11,606 nucleotides of DNA from Limisphaerales bacterium (lineage in GTDB: Bacteria; Verrucomicrobiota; Verrucomicrobiia; Limisphaerales; UBA11358): positions 7,303 to 18,908 of the forward strand of contig PKZR01000297.1 of NCBI GenBank assembly GCA_003133815.1, written 5' to 3'. Under the pieces are notes generated by a model. The model was not told where the DNA came from and made no database searches. It worked only from the letters and a program-made list of their open reading frames with translations. A program made the position numbers and the translations under genes. Shown here one piece after another: positions 1 to 7,113 of this stretch. Every line of letters starts with the position of its first letter. The stretch's first letter is position 1.

Positions 1-1020
<1,020 letters not shown>

Positions 1021-1194
1021 AAAAGCAAGAGCGCTTCTTCTCTGCGGGGCTCATGGCCATGCACATGCACCTAGGCATTAAATTGCTGGCAATTGTTATG
1101 CACCTCCCCGAGTACCGTCATACACCGTTTGGATTCAGTCAATTCAAAGTGATTGAAACCAAAAAACCGTGCCAAGCGTCTCTCGTGGGCAACC
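1021..1194. other. Gap after proS with a short inverted repeat between two direct repeats
   Basis: No convincing gene. A perfect 6-bp inverted repeat (AATTGC, 2-nt spacer, GCAATT; 1081-1094) lies between two direct copies of ATGCACCT (1065-1072 and 1098-1105). This could be an operator-like site for the small downstream gene or for nothing at all. No strong terminator follows proS; only a weak AAGA/TCTT hairpin is visible near 1026-1040. Confidence 0.3.
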
Positions 1195-1323
1195 ATGAAT
1201 ATTTTCGGTGATAGACGGACTCCAACAGATCATCAAAAGCGAATCCGGTTTATAATCGGATTGTCTCTTATTGTCGTCGTATTGATCACCCTTTTGCTTT
1301 TATTGGTTTTGAACCGGCCGTGA
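1195..1323 (+). CDS. Possible small single-span membrane protein, 42 aa
   Basis: An ATG-started, TGA-ended frame of 42 residues. The N-terminus is polar and basic (RRTPTDHQKRIR, about 7-18). One strongly hydrophobic stretch follows (about 19-39, rich in I, L and V, no charged residue), then a short tail NRP. This arrangement predicts an N-in single transmembrane helix. I recognise no family. There is no good Shine-Dalgarno before the ATG (only GTGGGC about 7 nt upstream). The clean helix-like pattern in an otherwise gene-free gap favours a real small protein, but such a short frame could be chance. Confidence 0.4.
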   Translation: MNIFGDRRTPTDHQKRIRFIIGLSLIVVVLITLLLLLVLNRP

Positions 1324-1377
1324 CCCGATTTGATAGTGGCTGGTTCCAAATGTATTTGCGGCCTGTATCCTTTCAAC

Positions 1378-1415
1378 GAAAAAGCTTGTCAATGGAGTCA
1401 AAGGCGCGCTTTTTC
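1378..1415. terminator. Weak bidirectional terminator candidate between convergent genes
   Basis: Perfect 8-bp arms GAAAAAGC and GCTTTTTC separated by 22 nt, placed between the rightward small gene and the leftward kinase gene. The arms are A/T-rich and the loop is long, so the stem would be weak. The only U-run is inside the arm itself. Position is the main support. Confidence 0.25.
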
Positions 1416-1430
1416 CAGCCCTGCGTAAAA

Positions 1431-3251
1431 TTATGACAGAGCGGCCGTGCTACTGGTATCTTTGCTGTCCAGGCAATCGCGGACGACCTTGGCGAGATCG
1501 TTGTGAGAATAGGGTTTTTGGAGAAAGCGCGCCTGCGAGCGCGTCATGAGTTCGGTGATGATTTCGTTGGAGGTATAGCCGCTGGTGAAAATGATTTTCA
1601 AGTCCGAACGGTCGGTCAGCAGCCTTTCGGCAAGGTCCACGCCGGAGACGCCTTCGGGCATCACCATGTCGGTGAGAACCAGTTGGATTTTGTCCATGTG
1701 CCGGTTCCAAACATCGAATGCTTCCTTGCCGGAGGATGCCTCAAGAATTTTGTAGCCGCATTCCGTAAGTATGTCCCGCGCCATTTCGCGCAAAACTTCC
1801 TCATCTTCCACGAGCAGGATGGTTTCAGTGCCGCCGGCAACGGGGTCTTCGGGCGCGGAGTCCATTATGGCGGGCGCAAAAGTGTCGGCGATGGCGGGGA
1901 ATAAAACGTCGAAGGTCGAGCCCTTGCCATGTTCGCTGCTGACTTCCACCCAGCCCTCGTGTTGTTTGACGATTCCATAAACGGTGGCGAGGCCAAGGCC
2001 GGTGCCCTTGCCGACTTCCTTGGTGGTGAAAAACGGTTCAAAAATATGCCCCAACGTCGCCGCATCCATGCCGCAGCCGGTGTCGCTGACGCGCAAACGG
2101 ACGAATTTGCCCACGCGCGACTGGGGATGAGTCTCAGCAAAATCGAAATCGATGGATATGGCCGCGAGGCTGATGGAGAGCAAGCCGCCGCGCGGCATGG
2201 CGTCGCGGGCGTTGATGGCGAGGTTCATCACGACCTGCTCGATCATGCCGGAGTCGCCCTGGACGAGCGGCAATTTGTCCGGCGGATGAAATTCGAGCGT
2301 GATGCTTTCGCCGATGAGTCGCTCGACCATCTTGCCCGTGATGCCGACGAGTTCGCGGAGGTCGAGCGGTTTGGGCTGCATCACATTTTTGCGGCTGAAC
2401 ATGAGCAGCTGGCGTGTGAGCCGTGCAGCGCGTTCGGCGGCAAAAAACACGGCCTGAATTGAATCCACGGCTTCGGAGGGCAGCGTCGGCTTGGCAAGCA
2501 GCAGGCTCGTGTGACCCTGGATGATTGTAAGCATGTTATTGAAATCATGGGCGACACCGGACGCGAGCTGGCCGATGGACTCCATTTTCTGCGACTGGCG
2601 CAACTGCTCCTCCAGGCTCAGCCGTTCTGTGATGTCCTCTGCGTAACCATGCACGACGCGGCCAGCCTGCATGGGATGAAACGACCACGAAAACGTGCGC
2701 CCCTGAATCTTTGTCTCCAGATGCAATTGGCTTTTGCCCGTGACAAGGCAGTCGCGGATGATTTCAGTGGATTTTTCCGGGAGTACCTCGCGGGGATGAT
2801 TTTTTTCGATAGACAGCGCCAGCCCCTGCGCGGCGGCGTTGAAATAAATCATCGTCCCGTCCTCGGCGAATTCCATCGCCGCATTGGGATTCAATTGTGC
2901 GAATGCCGCCAGCTTTTCACGCTCCTTGATGCGCTGTTCCAGCGTAGCGGCCATGCGGTCGAATATTTTTGCAAGCTGGCCGAGCTCGTCATCTGATGCC
3001 GGCAGACCAGTGCGCGCGGCCAGGTCGCCGTCCGCGATTTTCTGCGCCGTTTCTGACAGCGCGTGGGCCTGTCGCCGAACAAAATATTCGCCGCCCATCC
3101 ACGCCGCCGCCAGCGCGAGAAATCCCACCACGAACCCGCTCATCGGCAGGTCGTAGATATACATCACCAGCAACGCCGGCAATATGAGCAGCAGAACGCT
3201 GCCCACCAATTTCATTCTCACGGTGGAAAATTTCAAAAATTTTATCTTCAT
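1431..3251 (-). CDS. Membrane-bound hybrid sensor histidine kinase (HAMP-PAS-HisKA-HATPase-REC)
   Basis: A 606-residue hybrid histidine kinase. Two transmembrane segments (about 14-32 and 39-57) are separated by only a few residues, so there is almost no periplasmic sensor. A HAMP linker (about 55-110) and a PAS-like domain (about 115-208, ending DITER) follow. The HisKA phospho-site is H235 in ASGVAHDFNN. The ATPase domain has N box NLAINARDAM (343-352), G1 DTGCGM (390-395), F box FEPFF (404-408) and G2 GKGTGLGL (414-421). The C-terminal receiver (about 476-595) keeps acidic D483/E484, phospho-acceptor D528, T556/S557 and K579, so it should be functional. Signal input is probably cytoplasmic through PAS or within the membrane. 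It begins 56 nt after recO's stop and may be co-transcribed or have its own promoter. No DNA-binding response regulator is adjacent, so its output is unknown. Confidence 0.93.
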   Translation of the reverse strand: MKIKFLKFSTVRMKLVGSVLLLILPALLVMYIYDLPMSGFVVGFLALAAAWMGGEYFVRRQAHALSETAQKIADGDLAARTGLPASDDELGQLAKIFDRMAATLEQRIKEREKLAAFAQLNPNAAMEFAEDGTMIYFNAAAQGLALSIEKNHPREVLPEKSTEIIRDCLVTGKSQLHLETKIQGRTFSWSFHPMQAGRVVHGYAEDITERLSLEEQLRQSQKMESIGQLASGVAHDFNNMLTIIQGHTSLLLAKPTLPSEAVDSIQAVFFAAERAARLTRQLLMFSRKNVMQPKPLDLRELVGITGKMVERLIGESITLEFHPPDKLPLVQGDSGMIEQVVMNLAINARDAMPRGGLLSISLAAISIDFDFAETHPQSRVGKFVRLRVSDTGCGMDAATLGHIFEPFFTTKEVGKGTGLGLATVYGIVKQHEGWVEVSSEHGKGSTFDVLFPAIADTFAPAIMDSAPEDPVAGGTETILLVEDEEVLREMARDILTECGYKILEASSGKEAFDVWNRHMDKIQLVLTDMVMPEGVSGVDLAERLLTDRSDLKIIFTSGYTSNEIITELMTRSQARFLQKPYSHNDLAKVVRDCLDSKDTSSTAALS

Positions 3252-3307
3252 TGCCCGCTCTGAATTCTGTCGAACATAGCCTGAAATTGGCTGCTCGGAA
3301 AGTTAAT

Positions 3308-3955
3308 TCAGATTTCCACCGCCAGGGCCGCTGCACGTCCCCTGGGCAGCTTTCCGAGGTGAAAGATGATGAAACCATGGAGAAACTGCCGTAGTTCGGC
3401 GTTCTGCGCCTCCGTCAATTTCAAATTCGCAACCGCCGGGAAATCCTTTTCCACAAGAACCGACGCGATTTTTTTTGTTCCTGCGGCGAGGCTTGTCTGC
3501 GCCCAATCCGGTTCCAGCCCAAGTTCGCGGAGCAGCTTTAATTCAAGCGAGAAAATGATGTGCCCCGGCTGTTTTTTTTCGCAAAGACGGTTGAGAAATT
3601 GTTGCAGCAGCTTGAAAATATCCGGCAGCGGCGTTTCTGTTTCCGTTGTCTGCTCGATGAACGCCGTTGCATAGGCCGCCATCTGCAATTTCAAAAAATC
3701 TTCCCGCAATGCGCCGTGCGTTTCGAGCAGGCCGGCCTCGTGCAAATTGTGCAAATCCGAACTACGGCTTCGTCTGAATGAAAAGTCCGCTAGGTAAAAC
3801 AAATCGAGCTTGCCAAGAAACGGCGATTTATGCCGCCGCGCGCCCTTTGCAACCGTCGCAATACGCCCTAAATCCGGCGTGAGCCAGTGGACGATGAGGC
3901 TCGTTTCCGTGAGCGGCCGCGTCCGCAAAATGATTCCGCTCGTGGATTCGATCAT
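3308..3955 (-). CDS. recO: DNA repair protein RecO
   Basis: RecO acts in the RecF pathway: it binds SSB and single-stranded DNA, anneals strands and, with RecR, helps load RecA at gaps. The N-terminal OB fold (about 1-80) is recognisable in the start IESTSGIILRTRPLTETSLIV and in AKGARRHKSPFLGKLDLF (36-53). The C-terminal helical part contains FSLELKLLRELGLEPDW. The four-cysteine zinc site that many RecO proteins carry after that point is absent. At 215 residues it is somewhat shorter than the usual 240-250. The ATG start is supported by TGAGGG about 11 nt upstream, whose TGA is the stop codon of the preceding DUF502 gene, so translation is probably coupled. Confidence 0.9.
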   Translation of the reverse strand: MIESTSGIILRTRPLTETSLIVHWLTPDLGRIATVAKGARRHKSPFLGKLDLFYLADFSFRRSRSSDLHNLHEAGLLETHGALREDFLKLQMAAYATAFIEQTTETETPLPDIFKLLQQFLNRLCEKKQPGHIIFSLELKLLRELGLEPDWAQTSLAAGTKKIASVLVEKDFPAVANLKLTEAQNAELRQFLHGFIIFHLGKLPRGRAAALAVEI

Positions 3956-3969
3956 TTTTCAACACACCC

Positions 3970-4641
3970 TCATTTTTGCCTGTGAGGATGAATTTGTTCC
4001 TGCGAAATTGCGCCGATGCTGATGATGTATTTGAAGCCGTCCGCCACGCTGATGTCGAGCTTGATGACCTGGTCCTCCGGCACAATGATCAAAAATCCGC
4101 CCGTCGGGATGGGCGTCGTGGGGATGAAAATGCAGACGCATTTCTTGCCGGTTTTCTGCTCCACTTCCTCCGCCTGCTCGCTCGTGATGAAACCGACAGA
4201 ATAAATCCCCTCGCGCGGATATTCGACGAGAACGACGGTCTTGAAGGAGCTTTTTTTGCCGGATGTGAAGGCCCCGTCCACCTGCTTGATGGTGCCGTAA
4301 ATTTTGTTCAGCACCGGCACGCGCAGCATCAGATTGTCGGCCCAGGCGATCAGCCGCTTGCCGATATAATACCGCGCCAGCACGCCGATGGCTGTCACGC
4401 TGCCGACTGCCACCAAAAATGCCAGCAGGCTCCAATGCCAGAACATCGCGCCAGAATCGCCGTTTTCATAAATCAGTTTCGGGTCGAGAAAATAAGGCAG
4501 AAAAAAGAGCAGCGTGTCCGTGAAGCTGGCGACGGTGCCGAAAAACCATTTGACCACGGCGAGCGTGATGACGCCGGGTAAAACAATCAGCAGTCCGGTC
4601 AGGAAACTGGCGCGCCATCGTGCAAAAATCGATTTTTTCAC
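3970..4641 (-). CDS. DUF502-family inner-membrane protein
   Basis: A 223-residue member of the DUF502 family, for which I know no firm biochemical role. Two transmembrane segments are visible (about 12-35, starting FLTGLLIVLPGVITL, and about 67-90). A soluble C-terminal domain follows with the family signature PTTPIPTGG (174-182) and SVADGFKYIISIGAIS (about 198-213). Start is GTG: bases 4638-4641 read GTGA on the minus strand, giving a 4-nt overlap with the ybeY stop and implying translational reinitiation. Its stop overlaps the recO Shine-Dalgarno. Its place between ybeY and recO suggests housekeeping co-expression rather than a shared reaction. Confidence 0.88.
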   Translation of the reverse strand: MKKSIFARWRASFLTGLLIVLPGVITLAVVKWFFGTVASFTDTLLFFLPYFLDPKLIYENGDSGAMFWHWSLLAFLVAVGSVTAIGVLARYYIGKRLIAWADNLMLRVPVLNKIYGTIKQVDGAFTSGKKSSFKTVVLVEYPREGIYSVGFITSEQAEEVEQKTGKKCVCIFIPTTPIPTGGFLIIVPEDQVIKLDISVADGFKYIISIGAISQEQIHPHRQK

Positions 4642-5123
4642 GCGCGCAGTTTAGGAGCGCCGCCGATTTGCGCGAGCGAAAACTTTTTTGACAACCGCCG
4701 CACCAGCCGGTTTTCCTCACTCTTCATCTTCCGACGCAACTGCGGTTTCAAATCGTCGTGGCCGATTAGATGCAAGACGCCGTGGACGATGTAGCGCACG
4801 ACTTCCGACTGCCAGCTTGTCTGGAATTGCTTCGCCTGCAAAATGGCGTCGTCGATGCAGACGAACAGTTCGGCGTGGATTTCTAATTCTGCACTCCGCG
4901 TTTCCTGCTCCGCACTCGAATGGTCGAACGTGATGACATCCGTCGAGCCTGCGTGATTGAGAAACGTTTCGTTGACCAAAGCCATTTCGCGGGCGGCCAC
5001 GAGGTTGATGCCAATCTCCGCGTCCGTGATTTTCAATTGTGCTAACAATTCGGCGACAATCAGCTTGAGTAGGCGGGAATTCACCCGCTTTGCCCGCTGG
5101 CGGCTGTCGATGACTATGTTCAT
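4638..5123 (-). CDS. ybeY: Endoribonuclease YbeY (16S rRNA maturation)
   Basis: Metal-dependent RNase needed for 16S rRNA 3'-end processing and 70S quality control. Length 161 aa, typical of the family. The conserved block GSTDVITFDHSS (59-70) is followed by the metal site HGVLHLIGHDD (114-124). The family consensus is H-x3-H-x5-H. Here H114 and H118 are kept, but position 124, usually His, is Asp, and position 122 is His instead of the usual Tyr. As I recall, Asp at the last position also occurs in Bacteroidetes proteins, so activity is not excluded. The ATG start overlaps the phoH stop as ATGA (5120-5123). The phoH-ybeY pairing is a common bacterial arrangement and supports both calls. Confidence 0.93.
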   Translation of the reverse strand: MNIVIDSRQRAKRVNSRLLKLIVAELLAQLKITDAEIGINLVAAREMALVNETFLNHAGSTDVITFDHSSAEQETRSAELEIHAELFVCIDDAILQAKQFQTSWQSEVVRYIVHGVLHLIGHDDLKPQLRRKMKSEENRLVRRLSKKFSLAQIGGAPKLRA

Positions 5124-6085
5124 TCCACTTTGGGTTTGCCGCGATGTTCCTCGTAAGCGCCGATGATCCGCTGCACGAGCGGATGACGGACGACGTCGCG
5201 CTTGGAAAACTCAATGACGGCGATTCCTTCGACATTTTTCAGCGCGCGATGCGCCTCGACCAAACCGGAGTTTTTGTGCGGCGGCAAATCCACCTGCGTC
5301 TCGTCGCCGGTGATGACGGCTTTCGAGCCGTGGCCGAGCCGCGTGAGAAACATCAGCATCTGTTCCGTCGTGGAATTTTGCGCCTCGTCCAAAATGATGA
5401 ACGCATTGTTCAGCGTGCGTCCGCGCATGTAGGCCAGCGGCGCAACCTCAATTGTCGCGCGTTCCATGTGCTTGGCGATTTCCTCGGCGGGCAGCATGTC
5501 GTGCAGGGCGTCGTGCAGCGGACGGAGATACGGCGTGATTTTTTCAAAAAGATCACCCGGCAAAAATCCCAGCGCCTCGCCGGCCTCGACCGCCGGCCGC
5601 GTCAAAATGATCCGCGAAACTTTTCCCTCGCGCATCGCCGACAGCGCCGTTGCCACGGCGAGATAAGTTTTGCCAGTGCCCGCCGGGCCGATGCCGAATG
5701 TGATGTCGTGCTTGCGGATGGCGTCGAGATATTTCTTCTGCCCGACAGTTTTGGCGGTGACGCCAGATTTCTTTTCGTGGGTGTGGACGCGGTCGCTGAC
5801 CAAATCTTTCAAGGTTTCCGCGCCTTCATGCTTCACGACATTGAGCGCATGTGTGAACTCGCGGTTTTTCACCGGCGACCCGGACTTCAACATGTTTTCC
5901 AGCGACGAAAAAAGTTGCTTGGCACGTTCGACTGCGCTCGCTTCGCCATCCAATTTTACCCAGCCGTCGCGCGACGTGGCCTTGACGCCAAGTTCCGCTT
6001 CCAGCGATTGCAGATTGCGCGGCTCGTGGTTGAAAAGCTGCTGCGCAAACCGCGCGTTCTCGTAATGAAGGGTTTCAGTTGCCAC
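5120..6085 (-). CDS. phoH: PhoH-family ATPase
   Basis: P-loop ATPase of the PhoH/PhoL type, often encoded beside ybeY and linked to RNA metabolism. Length 321 aa, normal for the family. The N-terminal part (about 20-65) resembles the small KH-like region of PhoL proteins. Walker A is GPAGTGKT (133-140), Walker B FIILDEAQ (229-236) and the sensor-like motif ITGDETQVDLP (258-268). The QKKYLDAI stretch just before the P-loop is also typical. Start is GTG at 6085; an in-frame TGA two codons upstream excludes an earlier start, and the next Met is at residue 65. No strong Shine-Dalgarno is seen. It is first in the phoH-ybeY-DUF502-recO run; its upstream region carries one inverted repeat of the GxxExxY unit, which may have replaced or moved its promoter. 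Confidence 0.94.
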   Translation of the reverse strand: MATETLHYENARFAQQLFNHEPRNLQSLEAELGVKATSRDGWVKLDGEASAVERAKQLFSSLENMLKSGSPVKNREFTHALNVVKHEGAETLKDLVSDRVHTHEKKSGVTAKTVGQKKYLDAIRKHDITFGIGPAGTGKTYLAVATALSAMREGKVSRIILTRPAVEAGEALGFLPGDLFEKITPYLRPLHDALHDMLPAEEIAKHMERATIEVAPLAYMRGRTLNNAFIILDEAQNSTTEQMLMFLTRLGHGSKAVITGDETQVDLPPHKNSGLVEAHRALKNVEGIAVIEFSKRDVVRHPLVQRIIGAYEEHRGKPKVE

Positions 6086-6102
6086 AAATCAAAAAATATT
6101 TA

Positions 6103-6132
6103 GCCACAGATGTTCACAGATGAAACACAGAT
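6103..6132 (+). repeat. Left 30-bp inverted repeat of the GxxExxY unit
   Basis: Begins GCCACAGATG and contains three spaced CACAGAT words; it is followed directly by the 3' end of the GxxExxY gene. Its inverted partner is at 6520-6549 with 28/30 identity. Confidence 0.85.
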
Positions 6133-6137
6133 TGGGA

Positions 6138-6542
6138 TCAAAAGACCATCCGTTTATATTCCACCTTTTCACGGCCAAAGTTCATCAGATAACCCAGCTT
6201 TATGCCCGTGCCGCGAAGCTCGTTGAGCAATTGGGCTTCATGGGCGGATTGATAGGTTGCGTCGGTCTTTAATTCCACAATGATTTTTCCTTCGACCAGC
6301 AGATCAGCGGCATAGTCACCCACGATGACGCCTTTGAACTGAACTTGAATTTTCGGTTCCAATTCAACCTTCACACCGCGCGACTGCAATTCAACCTGTA
6401 GGGCGCGCTGATAAACCTTCTCCAGAAAACCAAAGCCTAGAATATTGTGAACCTCAAAAGCCGCACCGATGAGATTTTGCGTCACGGGCTGAAGCGAGAA
6501 ATCTTTTTCCCCAGTCTTTATCTGTGTTTCATCTGTGCCCAT
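6138..6542 (-). CDS. GxxExxY protein (PD-(D/E)xK-like nuclease fold)
   Basis: Member of the GxxExxY family, whose members are predicted to have a PD-(D/E)xK nuclease fold; no function is established to my knowledge. Numbering from the ATG (134 aa): the opening LIGAAFEVHNILG is followed by the signature G38-F-L-E41-K-V-Y44. The nuclease-like core is D80 (AADLLVEGK), then E90 and K92 in IIVELK, then the QLLNEL helix. A TTG at 6551 would add three residues. In either case the first dozen codons are read from the inverted repeat, so the native start may be later; homologues usually begin just before the LIGAA block. It lies between the HIT and phoH genes on the same strand but is probably a passenger. 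Confidence 0.85.
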   Translation of the reverse strand: MGTDETQIKTGEKDFSLQPVTQNLIGAAFEVHNILGFGFLEKVYQRALQVELQSRGVKVELEPKIQVQFKGVIVGDYAADLLVEGKIIVELKTDATYQSAHEAQLLNELRGTGIKLGYLMNFGREKVEYKRMVF

Positions 6543-6549
6543 CTGTGGC
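6520..6549 (-). repeat. Right 30-bp inverted repeat of the GxxExxY unit
   Basis: Reads GCCACAGATG outward-in on the minus strand and matches 6103-6132 at 28/30 positions. It overlaps the start of the GxxExxY frame and ends 5 nt before the HIT gene's stop codon. Confidence 0.85.
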
Positions 6550-6554
6550 AAAAA

Positions 6555-7040
6555 TTATTTCCCAAGTTCCGCCCGCAGTTTTGCCGCCACTTCAACCAGC
6601 GCCTGCGGCACGACGCCGGTGTTGGCGATGACCGGCATGAAGTTAGTGTCGCCGTTCCAGCGCGGCACGATGTGGATGTGCAGATGTTCCGCGATTCCCG
6701 CGCCCGCGACCTTGCCGAGATTGATGCCGATATTGAATCCATCCGGCTTCATCACGGTGGTGAGCGCGTTGACGCAACGCCGCACGAGCTTCCAGAGGTC
6801 GGCAGATTCCTCGTCCGTCAACCCGTTCAAATCCGGCACTTCCTTGTAAGGCACGACCATCAGGTGTCCGCCGTTGTAGGGATATTTGTTGAGCAATGCA
6901 AAACAGGTGCGGTCGCGCACGATGACGAGATTCGTCTCGTCGTCGGACGATTGCGCGATGCGCGTGAACAAGCCTTCCTTGAGTTCGGGCTTGGGCGACA
7001 AAATGTATTCGATGCGCCACGGCGCGTGGAGTGTGTCCAT
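6555..7040 (-). CDS. HIT-family nucleotide hydrolase/phosphorylase
   Basis: Histidine-triad protein of 161 aa, predicted to cleave dinucleoside polyphosphates or nucleotide conjugates in the cytoplasm. The N-terminus DTLHAPWRIEYI matches the Ap4A-phosphorylase-like subgroup. The triad is H119-L-H121-I-H123 in AEHLHIHIVPRWNGDTNFM; the middle His is the family nucleophile. FALLNKYPYNGGHLMVVPY (47-65) forms the nucleotide-binding core. The two CxxC cysteines often found near residue 23 of this subgroup are missing (the region reads KEGLFTRI), so no zinc site is expected there. The ATG at 7040 lies only 10 nt from a REP repeat, so its leader has been remodelled. The exact substrate is unknown. 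Confidence 0.9.
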   Translation of the reverse strand: MDTLHAPWRIEYILSPKPELKEGLFTRIAQSSDDETNLVIVRDRTCFALLNKYPYNGGHLMVVPYKEVPDLNGLTDEESADLWKLVRRCVNALTTVMKPDGFNIGINLGKVAGAGIAEHLHIHIVPRWNGDTNFMPVIANTGVVPQALVEVAAKLRAELGK

Positions 7041-7049
7041 GAATCCAGT

Positions 7050-7073
7050 GTAGGAGTCGAGGTAACGAGACTC
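7050..7073 (+). repeat. REP repeat copy 1 (GTAG head)
   Basis: 24-nt REP unit: GTAG head, GAGTC arm, GA, G, loop GTAA, C, GA, GACTC arm. It lies 10 nt upstream of the HIT start and faces copy 2 as an inverted pair with GTAG ends outward. Confidence 0.85.
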
Positions 7074-7089
7074 AAATTGATTTTGTAAT

Positions 7090-7113
7090 TAGACTCCTTA
7101 CGTCGTCTCCTAC
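7090..7113 (-). repeat. REP repeat copy 2, supplying the lpxB stop codon
   Basis: 24-nt REP unit on the minus strand: GTAG head, GAGAC arm, GA, C, loop GTAA, G, GA, GTCTA arm (outermost pair lost). The TAG of its GTAG head is the in-frame lpxB stop (7110-7112). Confidence 0.85.

Larger units (their letters stand above)
6103..6549. mobile_element. Possible small inserted unit: GxxExxY gene between inverted repeats
   Basis: A 30-bp sequence at 6103-6132 recurs in inverted orientation at 6520-6549 with 28 of 30 positions identical; the two differences are adjacent (TT against GG). Each repeat is built from three spaced copies of CACAGAT. The enclosed 447 bp contain only the GxxExxY gene, whose first codons lie inside the right repeat. 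It sits between the HIT gene and phoH. Outside the repeats both flanks are A/T-rich (AAATATTTA and AAATTATTT-like), but no clean target duplication can be asserted. No transposase is encoded, so any movement would be in trans. Confidence 0.5.

Noticed and set aside
1021..1060. Terminator directly after proS
   Set aside because: Only a 4-bp AAGA/TCTT stem with no clear U-tract; too weak to call.
5144..6103. Long open frame (319 codons) on the plus strand opposite phoH
   Set aside because: It is the antisense shadow of a clear PhoH gene; the translation is rich in Arg/His/Gln with no recognisable domain.
7050..7113. Rho-independent terminator between lpxB and HIT
   Set aside because: The paired inverted repeats are REP copies with GTAG heads and no T-run after the stem; they may affect transcript ends, but the sequence does not support a classical terminator.
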